Assembly (NCBI GenBank): GCA_017525505.1
Contig: JAFXSR010000065.1
Coordinates: 1 to 52,542, forward strand
Source of the DNA: Bacteroidales bacterium
Lineage (GTDB): Bacteria; Bacteroidota; Bacteroidia; Bacteroidales; WCHB1-69
Reading direction: 5' to 3'
Length of the DNA: 52,542 nt
The position numbers were made by a program, and so were the translations under genes. This document shows, in pieces, positions 32,928 to 42,305 of the stretch; positions within the stretch are counted from its first letter, which is position 1, and each line of letters starts with the position of its first letter. The notes beneath the pieces were generated by a model. It saw only the letters and a list, made by a program, of their open reading frames with translations. It was not told the origin of the DNA and made no database searches.

Positions 32928-34376
32928 ATGGCAAACTTAGAACCTAAAATTGTATTCGATTTCTTCGATGAAATCTGTAAAGTTCCCCGTCCCTCCAAGA
33001 AAGAAGAAAAAATCTCAGCATGGCTGGTCGAAACCGGCAAGAAATTAGGCTTGGAAACCAAGCGCGACAAAATCGGCAACGTGCTGATCAGCAAGCCCGC
33101 CACTCCCGGTAAAGAGAATGTGACGCCCATCATTTTCCAGGCCCACATGGACATGGTGTGCGAGAAAAACAACGACACCCAATTCGACTTCGAGAAAGAC
33201 ACCATCCAGTCGTATGTGGACGGCGATTGGATGAAGGCCAAAGGCACCACCCTGGGTGCCGACGACGGTATCGGCATGGCCATGGCATTGGCAATTCTGG
33301 CATCCAAAGACCTGGAACACGGTCCGGTAGAATGTCTTTTCACAGTAGATGAAGAGACTGGTCTGACCGGTGCGTTTGCCCTCGAACCCGGATTCATGAA
33401 AGGCAAAATGTTGCTCAACCTTGACTCCGAAGACGAAGGCCAGTTCTTTATCGGCTGCGCCGGTGGCAAAGACACTGTGGCCACTTTCGACTGTGAGTGG
33501 GATGAGGAAATCGACAAGAACAGTGTGGCTTACACCGTGATGGTCAAGGGTCTGCAAGGCGGACACTCCGGCGATGACATCAACAAGGGCCGTGGCAATG
33601 CCGTCAAGTTGCTCAACCGTCTCTTGTGGAACGGTTATCAGGAATATGGTCTCCGCATTGCCGACATCAAGGCTGGGAACCTGCGCAACGCCATTGCCCG
33701 CGAAGGCCAAGCTGTGGTAGTGCTGCCGAAGAACTATGCCAAGGACTTTGAGCAGTATCTCACCGAAATGGACAAAACCTACAAGAACGAGTACCTCGTC
33801 ACCGATCCCGATGTGACCGTTTGCTACGAGAGCGCTCCCCTGCCCTCCAAGGTGCTGGAAGAGCTGTTGCAAGTGGATTTGATGAACTGCCTCTACGCTT
33901 GTCCTCACGGAGTACTGGCCATGTCACAGAACATCAAGGACTTTGTGGAGACTTCTACCAATCTGGCTTCTGTGAAAATTGAAAACGAAAAGATTGTGGT
34001 CACCACCAGTCAGCGCAGCTCTGTGGAATCCAAAAAACAGGATGCGGTGGATATGGTTACCGCCACTTTCTGCGGCACTGGCGCCAACGATGTGAGCAGC
34101 AGCGACGGTTATCCCGGCTGGACTCCCAATCCTGATTCCAAGGTGCTGGAAGTGCTGGTTCAGGCCTACAAAAACCTGTTCCACAAAGATCCTCAAGTGC
34201 TGGCCATCCATGCCGGTTTGGAATGCGGTCTCTTCTCAGAGAAGTATCCTGGATTGGATATGGTATCCTACGGTCCCACCCTCCGCGGTGTTCACTCTCC
34301 CGTCGAGAAACTTGAGATCAAGACGGTGAAGATGTGTTGGGATTTGACGGTAGAGTTTATGAAGATATTGAAGTAA
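32928..34376 (+). CDS. pepD: Aminoacyl-histidine dipeptidase (Xaa-His dipeptidase), M20 family
   Basis: Zinc dipeptidase that cleaves X-His and other dipeptides in the cytoplasm. The start is the ATG at 32928 (MANLEPK); the longer frame from 32877 needs a TTG and overlaps the gap region. Metal ligands: His and Asp in FQAHMDMVCEKN and TLGADDGIGMAMAL, Glu pair in FTVDEETGLTGAFAL, Asp in LNLDSEDEGQFFIGCAGG. The dimerisation domain has QGGHSGDDINKGRGNAV. 482 aa, the usual length. Ends in a bidirectional terminator shared with the convergent DUF2147 gene. Confidence 0.95.
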   Translation: MANLEPKIVFDFFDEICKVPRPSKKEEKISAWLVETGKKLGLETKRDKIGNVLISKPATPGKENVTPIIFQAHMDMVCEKNNDTQFDFEKDTIQSYVDGDWMKAKGTTLGADDGIGMAMALAILASKDLEHGPVECLFTVDEETGLTGAFALEPGFMKGKMLLNLDSEDEGQFFIGCAGGKDTVATFDCEWDEEIDKNSVAYTVMVKGLQGGHSGDDINKGRGNAVKLLNRLLWNGYQEYGLRIADIKAGNLRNAIAREGQAVVVLPKNYAKDFEQYLTEMDKTYKNEYLVTDPDVTVCYESAPLPSKVLEELLQVDLMNCLYACPHGVLAMSQNIKDFVETSTNLASVKIENEKIVVTTSQRSSVESKKQDAVDMVTATFCGTGANDVSSSDGYPGWTPNPDSKVLEVLVQAYKNLFHKDPQVLAIHAGLECGLFSEKYPGLDMVSYGPTLRGVHSPVEKLEIKTVKMCWDLTVEFMKILK

Positions 34377-34410
34377 AAAAAAGAGCGGCGAAATCGCCGC
34401 TCTTTTTTTT
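34375..34410. terminator. Bidirectional intrinsic terminator
   Basis: Ten-bp stem AGAGCGGCGA/TCGCCGCTCT (34382-34391, 34394-34403) with an A-run before and a T-run after it, so it can end both pepD (+) and the minus-strand DUF2147 gene. Confidence 0.85.
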
Positions 34411-34876
34411 AATCTATCTTGTACCAATACATACTTTTGCCAAAGGCCGGAGTGCCTATATAGCCACGGACCTTCAGTTTCGTGGGTGACTCAAAATTCA
34501 GGCGGCATTTATAGGTTTTGCCATGGCAGGGGTCATAAATCTCCCCGTTCACCCACATATCCTTGTCCGCATCATATTCAAAACCCCAGAGCAGTATAAT
34601 CTGGTCACCAGGGGTATTACGTTTCTTAGGATCCGGATTCAAAATGTCGCGTTTGGGAGTACCATCCTTCATAGTAGGCACCGCCAGCCAAATCACTTGG
34701 CCTTTGTACTTTCCATCCGCAGTTTTGAAAATCTTCACCTTTGAATCTTCCTTGGTCTCCGGCTCCACCACACGATAGGTACCAAGCAATCTGTCACCCT
34801 TGCTCACCTGCCCCTTCAACGGCACCAGTAATAATAGCAAAGAAAATAAAACACAAAATTTCAATACTTTGTCCAT
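34409..34876 (-). CDS. DUF2147 exported protein
   Basis: 155 aa; signal peptide ends VPLKGQ (mature Gln1). The DUF2147 pattern is clear: DRLLGTYRVVEPETKEDSKV, KYKGQVIWLAVP, then DKMWVNGEIYDPCHGKTYKC and LKVRGYIGTPAFGKSMYWY. Family members are small periplasmic beta-barrels of unknown function (some lipocalin-like). It ends at the shared terminator. A 94-nt gap with simple AT repeats separates it from the YiiX-like gene upstream on the same strand. Confidence 0.9.
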   Translation of the reverse strand: MDKVLKFCVLFSLLLLLVPLKGQVSKGDRLLGTYRVVEPETKEDSKVKIFKTADGKYKGQVIWLAVPTMKDGTPKRDILNPDPKKRNTPGDQIILLWGFEYDADKDMWVNGEIYDPCHGKTYKCRLNFESPTKLKVRGYIGTPAFGKSMYWYKID

Positions 34877-34915
34877 ATGACACCTCCAAAAACTATTAAA
34901 CGCCCTCCGCTAAAC

Positions 34916-34970
34916 TTCCTAAACTATAAACTATAAACTTTATACTATATACTTTATACTATAACTTTAC
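34916..34970. repeat. AT-rich simple repeat
   Basis: Degenerate units of the type ACTATAAACT and ACTTTATACTATAT fill the gap between two minus-strand genes. No promoter or terminator was recognised inside it. Confidence 0.7.
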
Positions 34971-35693
34971 TCAACGTACCATCACCTTCCCCCCATCCAT
35001 ACTAATCGTTCCCACTTTCATCAGGCAACTCTCTTGCGACATAACGTTGGGATTGGTTCCCATCTCACCTTGCGGTATAGGCTCGTCCAAAAGTCCGAAC
35101 AACTCTATCCAATAAGGAGGGAAGGTGCCGTCTTCAGACTTGAAATTCATAGGATATTCACTAAACAAATACTCTCCCGTGCTGGTGATATATGAATTCC
35201 GAACCAGTTCGCTGCAGTATTGCTCGGTATTGTCCGAGCTGAAATACATGTCGTAACCACGACCCACAAACGTCTTGGCATTATCCACATACGTCGATGC
35301 ATTCGTGTTGTCTTTCAGGCGCATCACAGCCATCACAGGATAACTGCCATCATTCAGCGTGAAATCAGTCAAATAAACTCTGAACGGATGGCGGTCCACC
35401 CCATGTTTAAGGGTTGCGTCAATCACCCACAGACTGTCCTGTTCGTCACGTTCCAAAATGGCCACATGGATATAGTTAATTTCCCCCTCGCGACCTGTGG
35501 CTGAAGTGATGGCATTATCCATGCTGGTGCTATCCGTCAAATGGAAATCCAAAGGCAAACCCACAAACAGCAGGTCGCCAGTCTGAATACCTTCGTCATG
35601 TTGCTCCTCTTGCTTGGCACTGTGACAAGAAAACAAAAGCATAGCGGAGAAAAATACTCCGCAAATATAATATAACATTCTGATATTCAGCAT
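34971..35693 (-). CDS. YiiX/YebB-like lipoprotein, permuted NlpC/P60 hydrolase
   Basis: 240 aa (start 35693 or the in-frame ATG at 35678). Lipoprotein signal ends AMLLFSCHS. The hydrolase pattern is that of the circularly permuted papain-like YiiX group: QTGDLLFVGLPLDF, the His in INYIHVAILERDEQD, and the catalytic Cys in DNTEQYCSELVRNSY. Such enzymes cut amide or ester bonds in cell wall or lipid-linked substrates; the real substrate here is unknown. It starts 13 nt after the DUF6029 gene and is probably the third gene of the TlpA-DUF6029 operon. Confidence 0.8.
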   Translation of the reverse strand: MLNIRMLYYICGVFFSAMLLFSCHSAKQEEQHDEGIQTGDLLFVGLPLDFHLTDSTSMDNAITSATGREGEINYIHVAILERDEQDSLWVIDATLKHGVDRHPFRVYLTDFTLNDGSYPVMAVMRLKDNTNASTYVDNAKTFVGRGYDMYFSSDNTEQYCSELVRNSYITSTGEYLFSEYPMNFKSEDGTFPPYWIELFGLLDEPIPQGEMGTNPNVMSQESCLMKVGTISMDGGKVMVR

Positions 35694-35706
35694 TTTACAT
35701 TATTTT

Positions 35707-37446
35707 TTAGAAAGAAGTTGTCACAGACAAGCCCATACCATAAGAAGCCGGTACTGAGCGACATACACCACCGATACAAAGCACACCCTCACGAGTTTTG
35801 CCAAAGTTCAAGGCTATACGGGTGGTGTGCCATACAAAGGCGGCTGAAACATTGTAATAATGGATGCGGTGACTCTTATCTGAGTTGCCATAGTTCCACT
35901 GGTCACCCACCGAGATAAACCAATTGGGGCTGATGGAGTACTCTAACATGCCATACAGCCAGCTACCCTTATCCTCTTTGGTGTAAAGGTGCTGTAATTC
36001 AAGACGCAAGGCATGTTTGTTATTGATTTTGCATGTCAAATCCGAAGAGACCAGATGACCCTGCAACATACCACCATGGCCTTGCAGCACATCCATATTA
36101 TAGGTAATATAATTGTATGCCAGGATCAGTTTCCAGCGTTTGTCGAAGCGATGGCTGATCTCAACACCCACATCCTGGTAAAGGAGTTTTTTGCCAAACT
36201 TAAAGAATCCGGAGGTATAGCCGTCGGTACCGGACATGGTACCCAATGAGTCGGCCAACGGGACAGCCTTACGGTCGATATCATGGAAACGAGAATAATT
36301 GAAGGTGATATCGGTACCGTATTTGCCACCCAGTTTTGTTTTCTTGGGAATCTGGTAATTCACTTGTAACTGTGCGCCAATCTGACCATTAGGCTGGCTG
36401 GCGTAGCTATAATTGCTGATTAACTGATAAGTGTATTGACGATTAATGGCAGGTATGCAGTTAATAGCCAGCACAGGCGTTTTGGCCAATGCGAGACGTT
36501 GTGAGCGGAAATCCATATTGTCGGAACGGATAAACGAAGCCGACACGCCCAGTCCTTTCATCGAATAGGTGGCGGAAAGGAACAGCGCATTGCCGTTTTT
36601 GTAGATGTACTGATTGGTGGCATTGGGATCATTAACTTTCTGGGCGAATTCCGCCTCAAAGCGGAACCCCTTGTAGCCAAAATTCAGGCGGGTACTCCAA
36701 GAGGCCACATTGGCCGGAATCTTGTCGGCATGGATAATACCATAAGTCTCCTCTTCCGTACCGGGAAAAACATCCACATATATGTCATTATCAGACTTCT
36801 CGTATTTGCTCACAAAACTTCCACCGATGGTGGCTGTAAACCCTTTTTCAGCAATGACCGGGAAAATATCGCCAAAGGCAAATTCGCCGTCGATACCACG
36901 GACAAAATCCTGACGATGGATATAATCGAAATCGAAATTGTTACGCATGATACCCCACACGCCCTTGATGGTGATACCTTGGTAAGGAGTCAGTTTGATG
37001 CGGGCACCGAGCAGGCTGTTGTCCACCCCCAGCTGCCGTTCCTCATAGGAACGAAGGGTGAAGCCATTGCCGAACTGTTCATAGAACGTACCGGCCGTTA
37101 CCTGGATGATTTTGTGCTTATAATCAAAATAATAGCGTGTCAGTCCTTGTCCCTTATAACCAATCTTCTCGAAGTCTATCAAAGGGAAAGAATAAAATTC
37201 GTACTGTGCGCCAACAGTAAAGCCGCCGTTATTGTACATCAGGCTAAGATAGGTGTTGGCACGTACTTTGGAATCCACAGGTTCCGCCCCTATCAGTGAG
37301 TCAGGGATATAGTACATCCCGTTGAAACCAAACTCTCCACTGATTTTGCCATTTCCGACCACATGCTGGGCATTGGTCACCGACACGCAAGTGCAAACAA
37401 GCGCGATCAGGGAAGCCAGTCGGGCAAATATATAGATCTTACGCAT
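35707..37446 (-). CDS. DUF6029-like outer-membrane beta-barrel protein
   Basis: 579 aa; signal peptide ends SVTNAQ (mature Gln1). The protein is built from amphipathic strands and ends GMGLSVTTSF, a C-terminal Phe expected of barrels. Opening segment HVVGNGKISGEFGFNGMYYI and LTRYYFDYKHKIIQVTAGTF match what I recall of DUF6029, a Bacteroidetes family. Function unknown. The TlpA-like thioredoxin gene ends only 1 nt upstream, so the two are translated from one message. Confidence 0.75.
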   Translation of the reverse strand: MRKIYIFARLASLIALVCTCVSVTNAQHVVGNGKISGEFGFNGMYYIPDSLIGAEPVDSKVRANTYLSLMYNNGGFTVGAQYEFYSFPLIDFEKIGYKGQGLTRYYFDYKHKIIQVTAGTFYEQFGNGFTLRSYEERQLGVDNSLLGARIKLTPYQGITIKGVWGIMRNNFDFDYIHRQDFVRGIDGEFAFGDIFPVIAEKGFTATIGGSFVSKYEKSDNDIYVDVFPGTEEETYGIIHADKIPANVASWSTRLNFGYKGFRFEAEFAQKVNDPNATNQYIYKNGNALFLSATYSMKGLGVSASFIRSDNMDFRSQRLALAKTPVLAINCIPAINRQYTYQLISNYSYASQPNGQIGAQLQVNYQIPKKTKLGGKYGTDITFNYSRFHDIDRKAVPLADSLGTMSGTDGYTSGFFKFGKKLLYQDVGVEISHRFDKRWKLILAYNYITYNMDVLQGHGGMLQGHLVSSDLTCKINNKHALRLELQHLYTKEDKGSWLYGMLEYSISPNWFISVGDQWNYGNSDKSHRIHYYNVSAAFVWHTTRIALNFGKTREGVLCIGGVCRSVPASYGMGLSVTTSF

Positions 37447-37447
37447 A

Positions 37448-37960
37448 CTATTTCTTGATAATTTTCAACAATTCCTGATAAACCTCTTCTTCCGATCCCG
37501 GAGCGTAAGAGGAATGCTGCCATACAATCTCACCATTGCCGTTGAGAATGCACAGATACGGCACATCGGGCACATTCATGGCACGCTTGAAGTCCCAGTT
37601 GGGGTCTTGCAACACCTCATAATCCCAGCCTTTGCCGCTGACGAAAGGCGCAACACGGGCAGCAGTTTTGCTGTCATCGATGGAAATGGCGTACAACTTC
37701 ACGCCAGTTTCTTCCACCCAGTCGTCATACACGTCGGCAATAGCCACCAATTCGGCGACACAAGGTTTGCACCATGTTGCCCATAAACTTATTATGACAG
37801 GTTTGCCATCATTGCTGATGTTACTTGTGTTAAAAGTCGTTCCGTTCACGGTTTTCACATCCACCGCCGGAAGTTTAGGATATTTTTTTTCTTTTTCTTC
37901 TTGAGCATAAATCACTGAAAAAGAAAAAATTAACACAATAATTACCAATAACTTCTTCAT
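37448..37960 (-). CDS. TlpA-like periplasmic thioredoxin
   Basis: 170 aa; signal peptide ends VIYAQ (mature Gln1). The thioredoxin fold carries the redox site WATWCKPC (about residues 60-67), cis-Pro in DVPYLCILNGNGEIV and a second Cys next to it. TlpA/ResA-like proteins reduce disulfides in the periplasm. It directly precedes DUF6029 and YiiX-like genes, suggesting it keeps thiols in those envelope proteins reduced (the YiiX-like protein needs a free Cys); this is inference. A -7 element lies at 37988. Confidence 0.9.
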   Translation of the reverse strand: MKKLLVIIVLIFSFSVIYAQEEKEKKYPKLPAVDVKTVNGTTFNTSNISNDGKPVIISLWATWCKPCVAELVAIADVYDDWVEETGVKLYAISIDDSKTAARVAPFVSGKGWDYEVLQDPNWDFKRAMNVPDVPYLCILNGNGEIVWQHSSYAPGSEEEVYQELLKIIKK

Positions 37961-37987
37961 CGTTTATACATTTAATAATACAAACTA

Positions 37988-37995
37988 CAAAGATA
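37988..37995 (-). promoter_or_regulatory. -7 element upstream of the TlpA-DUF6029-YiiX operon
   Basis: Minus-strand TATCTTTG, about 28 nt before the ATG at 37960 and within the 79-nt gap after the UvrA-like gene. Confidence 0.45.
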
Positions 37996-38039
37996 ATACA
38001 AAAATAAATAAGTTTAAGCACGTGGAAAGATTTTTTTCA

Positions 38040-40304
38040 CTACGCTGGCAGACTCTCTTTCATGTACGGGGCGGTAACAGAATCAGCGGCAGAGAGCATG
38101 TCGGCAGGAGTGCCGGCAAAAAGCAGGCGTCCACCTTTCTCACCACCGCCAGGACCCAACTCGATGATGTAGTCGGCCTCCTTCATTACGTCAAGGCTAT
38201 GTTCAATGAGAATCAGCGTATTACCGGCATCGGTCATCTCCTGGAACAGTTTCAACAGCCGGTGCACATCGTCCAAATGCAAACCATCGGTCGGCTCGTC
38301 GATGATGAATACCTCGCCCTTGCGGTGCAGCTGGTCGGCCAGTTTGATACGCTGCAACTCACCTCCACTCAAGGTGGTCATGGTCTGGTTAAGATGCAGA
38401 TAACCCAGCCCCACCTTGTTCAGTGCCTGCAACTGCGGCTGGAACGGCAGTCCCTCGAAGAAGTCCACAGCCTCTTCCACCGACAGGTCCATCACGTCGG
38501 CAATATTCTTTCCTTTATACTGATACTGAAGTACTTCCTCTGCATAGCGACTGCCATGGCACACTTCGCAAACCGTCTCGATAGACTCCATGAAAGCCAT
38601 GTCGGAGACGATGACGCCCTTGCCACCGCAGGCGGGGCAGGCACCTTTGGAGTTGAAAGAGAACAATTGCATATTCTGCTTGTTGGCCTGGGCGAAAAGC
38701 TTGCGTATGGGGTCGGAAATTTCCAGATAAGTAGCTGGTGTAGAGCGCAAATTGATGCCGATGTTCTTTTGTCCGATGAAGATGGTCTCGCGGTCGCAAT
38801 GGGTCTGGAAAAACTCCATCAGGGAGCTTTTGCCAGAGCCTGCCACACCGGCAATGACGGTTAGCACGCCATGCGGGATATCCACCGACAAATCCTTGAG
38901 ATTGTGCAAATCGGCATGGCGCACCGGAAACCAGCCCTGAGGCTGTCTGGTCTGTGTCTTGAACGCCGACTTCTGCCGAAGCATACGTCCGGTAATCGTG
39001 TCGGAGGCCAACAATTCGGGGTAAGAGCCCTCGAACATGATTTCACCGCCGTGGCTGCCAGCCATCGGCCCCATATCCACAATATGGTCCGCCATGGCTA
39101 TGATTTCGCGGTGATGTTCCACAATGAGCACGGTGTTGCCATGGTCACGCAGATGCCGTAACGAGTTTTTCAGGCGGGTGATATCCTGCGGATGCAGTCC
39201 CACGCTGGGCTCATCGAGTACATAGGCCATGTCGGTCAGGGCCGAGTTGATGTATTTGGCAATCTTGATGCGCTGCGCCTCACCGCCCGACAGGGTGCCC
39301 GTGCCGCGACTCAGGGACAAATAGCCCAAACCAATGTCATTGAGGGCTTGTACCCGGCGCATCAGCTCGCGTTTCAGGTCCACCGCCAAGGGATCATCAA
39401 TAGCGGAGATGAAAGCAGCCAATTCGGAAATCGGCATATCCCCCACTTCGGCGATATTCTTGCCATTGATACGGCAGGAGCGTATTTTCTCATTGAGCCG
39501 AGTGCCTTGGCAGTCGGGACAGGTGCCCATGGTGAGCATTGGATTCAGCACGGCTGCATGCAAAAGTCCTTCTTCAGAATTGATGATACTGCGGTACATA
39601 CGAGGTATAAGACCCTCATATTTAGCCGTTTTAGGCCAATTGGACGGCGGATTTTTCAGCTTTATCTGGGGAGAATTCAGAAACAAATCCAACTCTTCCG
39701 GCGAATAGTCCTTGATTTTCTTGTCCAGGTCGAACAAACCGCTATGGGCGTAGCGAATCCAGCGCCAGCCCCCTTTCCCGAAGGCAATATAATGGATGGT
39801 ATCCTCATCGTTAAGAGACTTGTCGAAATCCACCAGCTTGTGGATGTCCAGCTCTCGGATTTCGCCCAGACCGGCACAGCGAGGACAGCTGCCCGCGGGA
39901 TGGTTGAAGGAGAAAGTGTCGGAATAGCCGACAAAAGGCTTGCCAACACGCGAAAACAGCAGTCGCAACAAGGCCTGGATATCGGTATAGGTGCCCACCG
40001 TTGAGCGACTGTTTGACGAGGGTTTCTTCTGGTCGATGACGATGGTCACCGGCATATTGTTGATGCGTTCCACCTTGGGGCGACCGTATTTGGGCAGGTA
40101 CTGTTGCACAAACGACGGGAAGGTCTCATTGAGTTCACGACGACTTTCGGCAGCAATAGTGTCAAGGCATAGCGATGATTTCCCCGAACCCGATACGCCT
40201 GTAAAGACCGTAATCTGTCCCTTGGGGATCCGCAACGACACGTTTTTCAAATTGTTTTCCGTAGCACGGATAACTTCGATATAATCAGAGTTTTGGAAAG
40301 ACAT
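38040..40304 (-). CDS. Short UvrA-like ABC ATPase (class lacking the UvrB-binding region)
   Basis: 754 aa versus about 940 for true UvrA. Two ATPase modules: Walker A GVSGSGKSSLCLDTI and GVAGSGKSSLMEFFQ; signatures LSGGEAQRIKIA and LSGGELQRIKLA; zinc-finger Cys pairs in GSCPRCAGLGEI and GACPACGGKGVI, CEVCHGSRY. The missing length corresponds to the UvrB-interacting part, as in UvrA2 and the drug-resistance protein DrrC, so a role in DNA-adduct or intercalator protection rather than normal excision repair is likely (inference). No uvrB, drug-synthesis or transporter gene adjoins it. The gap 40305-40461 upstream is low complexity. Confidence 0.85.
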   Translation of the reverse strand: MSFQNSDYIEVIRATENNLKNVSLRIPKGQITVFTGVSGSGKSSLCLDTIAAESRRELNETFPSFVQQYLPKYGRPKVERINNMPVTIVIDQKKPSSNSRSTVGTYTDIQALLRLLFSRVGKPFVGYSDTFSFNHPAGSCPRCAGLGEIRELDIHKLVDFDKSLNDEDTIHYIAFGKGGWRWIRYAHSGLFDLDKKIKDYSPEELDLFLNSPQIKLKNPPSNWPKTAKYEGLIPRMYRSIINSEEGLLHAAVLNPMLTMGTCPDCQGTRLNEKIRSCRINGKNIAEVGDMPISELAAFISAIDDPLAVDLKRELMRRVQALNDIGLGYLSLSRGTGTLSGGEAQRIKIAKYINSALTDMAYVLDEPSVGLHPQDITRLKNSLRHLRDHGNTVLIVEHHREIIAMADHIVDMGPMAGSHGGEIMFEGSYPELLASDTITGRMLRQKSAFKTQTRQPQGWFPVRHADLHNLKDLSVDIPHGVLTVIAGVAGSGKSSLMEFFQTHCDRETIFIGQKNIGINLRSTPATYLEISDPIRKLFAQANKQNMQLFSFNSKGACPACGGKGVIVSDMAFMESIETVCEVCHGSRYAEEVLQYQYKGKNIADVMDLSVEEAVDFFEGLPFQPQLQALNKVGLGYLHLNQTMTTLSGGELQRIKLADQLHRKGEVFIIDEPTDGLHLDDVHRLLKLFQEMTDAGNTLILIEHSLDVMKEADYIIELGPGGGEKGGRLLFAGTPADMLSAADSVTAPYMKESLPA

Positions 40305-40461
40305 TACAATTTACAATTAACAATTAATAATGAATGGGGTTAAAAATGATAACTGAGAACTGAAAGTTGTAAGTTTTAATTTGAATTTTGAATTCTTTAT
40401 TTCTGACCCCTAATCACTGACCCCTTACCACTAATCAATGTAACCTGACACCTGTAACCTA
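40305..40461. repeat. Low-complexity intergenic DNA
   Basis: Scrambled short repeats such as ACAATTTACAATTAACAATT, CTGACCCCTAATCACTGACC and TAACCTGACACCTGTAACCT. No gene, promoter or terminator recognised. Confidence 0.6.
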
Positions 40462-42165
40462 TTAAGTGGTGAGTTTCACCTGCGTATGGGCTTCAACCAC
40501 ATTGATGGCATAGTCGCCCAGTTTTTCGCTGTCGCCGATGATATCCATGTAGTTCACACCAGTCTGATAATCATATTTTTTGTCATTGACATCCACCACA
40601 TTGTTCTCTTTCAGCTGGGTGCGGTAATTGTTGATTTCATTCTCAATGTTCAACGACTCGTGAGGATCCACCTGATTATCCGTATCGGCCAAAATCTGTT
40701 CCATCTGGCTTAGCGCATTGTCGCAAAGATTCCACATGTGACGGATATGATCCTGCTGGTCTTTCGTGAACTTCTCTTTTGCCTTGAACTTCCTATTGAT
40801 TACGCGGCTCATATTATAGCAGCTGTCGCAGATACTCTCTATTTCAGAAATCTCACGTAACATACAGCGTATCTGCATCTTACTTTCACCACTCAACTTA
40901 CCCTCCGACACGCGGTTCAGGTAATTGGCGATTTCCACCTCCATGTTATCGCTGATGCCTTCGTATTTCTCGATGCGGGCAAAGAGCTTGGAGAAATCGT
41001 CGCCATTCTCCAGTTTCAGCAGTTCGGGCACGAAGCCGAACATACGATGGGCACGCATGGCGAAATGGTTGATTTCCTTGCGGGCTTCCAGCAGTGACAA
41101 CTCCGCCGTGGAGAGCAAACCTCCGGAGATAAAACGAAGACGCATATCCTCATCCTCCTCACCGCCAGGGATGATTTTGCAAACGAACTTCTCCAACAAG
41201 GGGATAAACCACACGAGTATCAGCACGTTACAAACATTGAAAGCGGTATGGAAGGCACAAAGGGCATAGTTGATACGCTCGGCCGCATTCGGATCCTGGG
41301 ACACATCGGCTTTGGTGTCATAGCCCACGACCGAGCAGACCATAGAGATGAACGGTCTGAACACCAGCAGCACCCAGCAAACCCCAAACAAGTTGAAAGT
41401 CAAATGCGAAAGGGCGGCACGACGGGCGGAGGTATTGGCCTTCAGTGCCACAATGTTGGAAGTGATGGTCGTACCGATATTTTCACCCAGCACCAAGGCA
41501 ATACCCTGGTAGATGTCGGCCACACCGGTGGAGCACAAAATCATCGTGATAGCCATGATCGCCACTGACGACTGTACACAAACGGTCAGCACACCACCTA
41601 TCAGCATGAAAATCAGGTAAGAAAGGAAGCCCAAGTCCGCAGTAGATACGAAGAAATTCATCACCATGTCGTTATGCGGCAGATCAATGGCGATGGCGTT
41701 CTCCTTCAACGTGGCGATACCCAGAAACAGGAAGGAAAAGCCGAAGATAAACTCACCGAACGACTTGGCACCGGTGCTTTTCATGTACGACATGGCCAGC
41801 CCCAGTGCGAACAGCGGGAATACCAGCGCGGACATGGGAATGCTGAAGCCGAAGAGGGCGATAATCCATGCTGTGACGGTGGTACCGATGTTGGCACCCA
41901 TGATGACCGAAATGGCCTGGCTCAGGGTCAGTAAGCCCGCATTGACAAAGCTCACCGTCAGCACCGTAGTGGCCGTGGAGGACTGTACCGCGGTGGTGAC
42001 CAACGCACCTGAACAAATACCTGTAAAACGATTGGTGGTCATGGTACCCAGCACTTTGCGCAGGCCGCCACCCGTAAGTTTTTGCAGTGCCTCGCTCATC
42101 ATCTTCATACCGAACATCAGCAGAGCCAGGCATCCTAAAAGTTTTAAGAACGTGAATAAGGTCAT
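40462..42165 (-). CDS. Na+/phosphate cotransporter family protein (NptA/PNaS type, PhoU-like tail)
   Basis: 567 aa. The membrane half has the family's two inverted QSS repeats: ALVTTAVQSSTATTVLTVSF with MGANIGTTVTAWIIALFG, and TVCVQSSVAIMAITMILCST with LGENIGTTITSNIVALKA. About eight membrane segments are expected. The last 220 residues are helical and charged (LLSTAELSLLEARKEINHFA, SICDSCYNMSRVINRKFKAK), resembling PhoU-like regulatory domains. Imports phosphate with Na+. No pst or pho gene adjoins. A -7 element precedes it at 42226. Confidence 0.9.
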   Translation of the reverse strand: MTLFTFLKLLGCLALLMFGMKMMSEALQKLTGGGLRKVLGTMTTNRFTGICSGALVTTAVQSSTATTVLTVSFVNAGLLTLSQAISVIMGANIGTTVTAWIIALFGFSIPMSALVFPLFALGLAMSYMKSTGAKSFGEFIFGFSFLFLGIATLKENAIAIDLPHNDMVMNFFVSTADLGFLSYLIFMLIGGVLTVCVQSSVAIMAITMILCSTGVADIYQGIALVLGENIGTTITSNIVALKANTSARRAALSHLTFNLFGVCWVLLVFRPFISMVCSVVGYDTKADVSQDPNAAERINYALCAFHTAFNVCNVLILVWFIPLLEKFVCKIIPGGEEDEDMRLRFISGGLLSTAELSLLEARKEINHFAMRAHRMFGFVPELLKLENGDDFSKLFARIEKYEGISDNMEVEIANYLNRVSEGKLSGESKMQIRCMLREISEIESICDSCYNMSRVINRKFKAKEKFTKDQQDHIRHMWNLCDNALSQMEQILADTDNQVDPHESLNIENEINNYRTQLKENNVVDVNDKKYDYQTGVNYMDIIGDSEKLGDYAINVVEAHTQVKLTT

Positions 42166-42225
42166 ATAGACTATATTGTTGTTTTGAATCCGTCACACTT
42201 CATGCTCCCCTTTTATAAGAGCCTG

Positions 42226-42233
42226 CAAATATA
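42226..42233 (-). promoter_or_regulatory. -7 element upstream of the phosphate cotransporter gene
   Basis: Minus-strand TATATTTG, about 60 nt before the ATG at 42165. Confidence 0.45.
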
Positions 42234-42305
42234 CGTTTTTTTCCGAAACAATTTACGATTTGGTGAAATTTCCCTGCAGACCTGCGACCTGCAGCTGACA
42301 TGAAA

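Noticed and set aside
35662..35669. Minus-strand TATATTTG as a promoter
   Set aside because: It lies inside the coding start of the YiiX-like gene, downstream of both possible ATGs, so it is probably a chance match.
38022..38864. 280-aa plus-strand frame (and 270 aa at 39192-40004)
   Set aside because: Antisense shadows of the UvrA-like gene, which has clear ATPase motifs.
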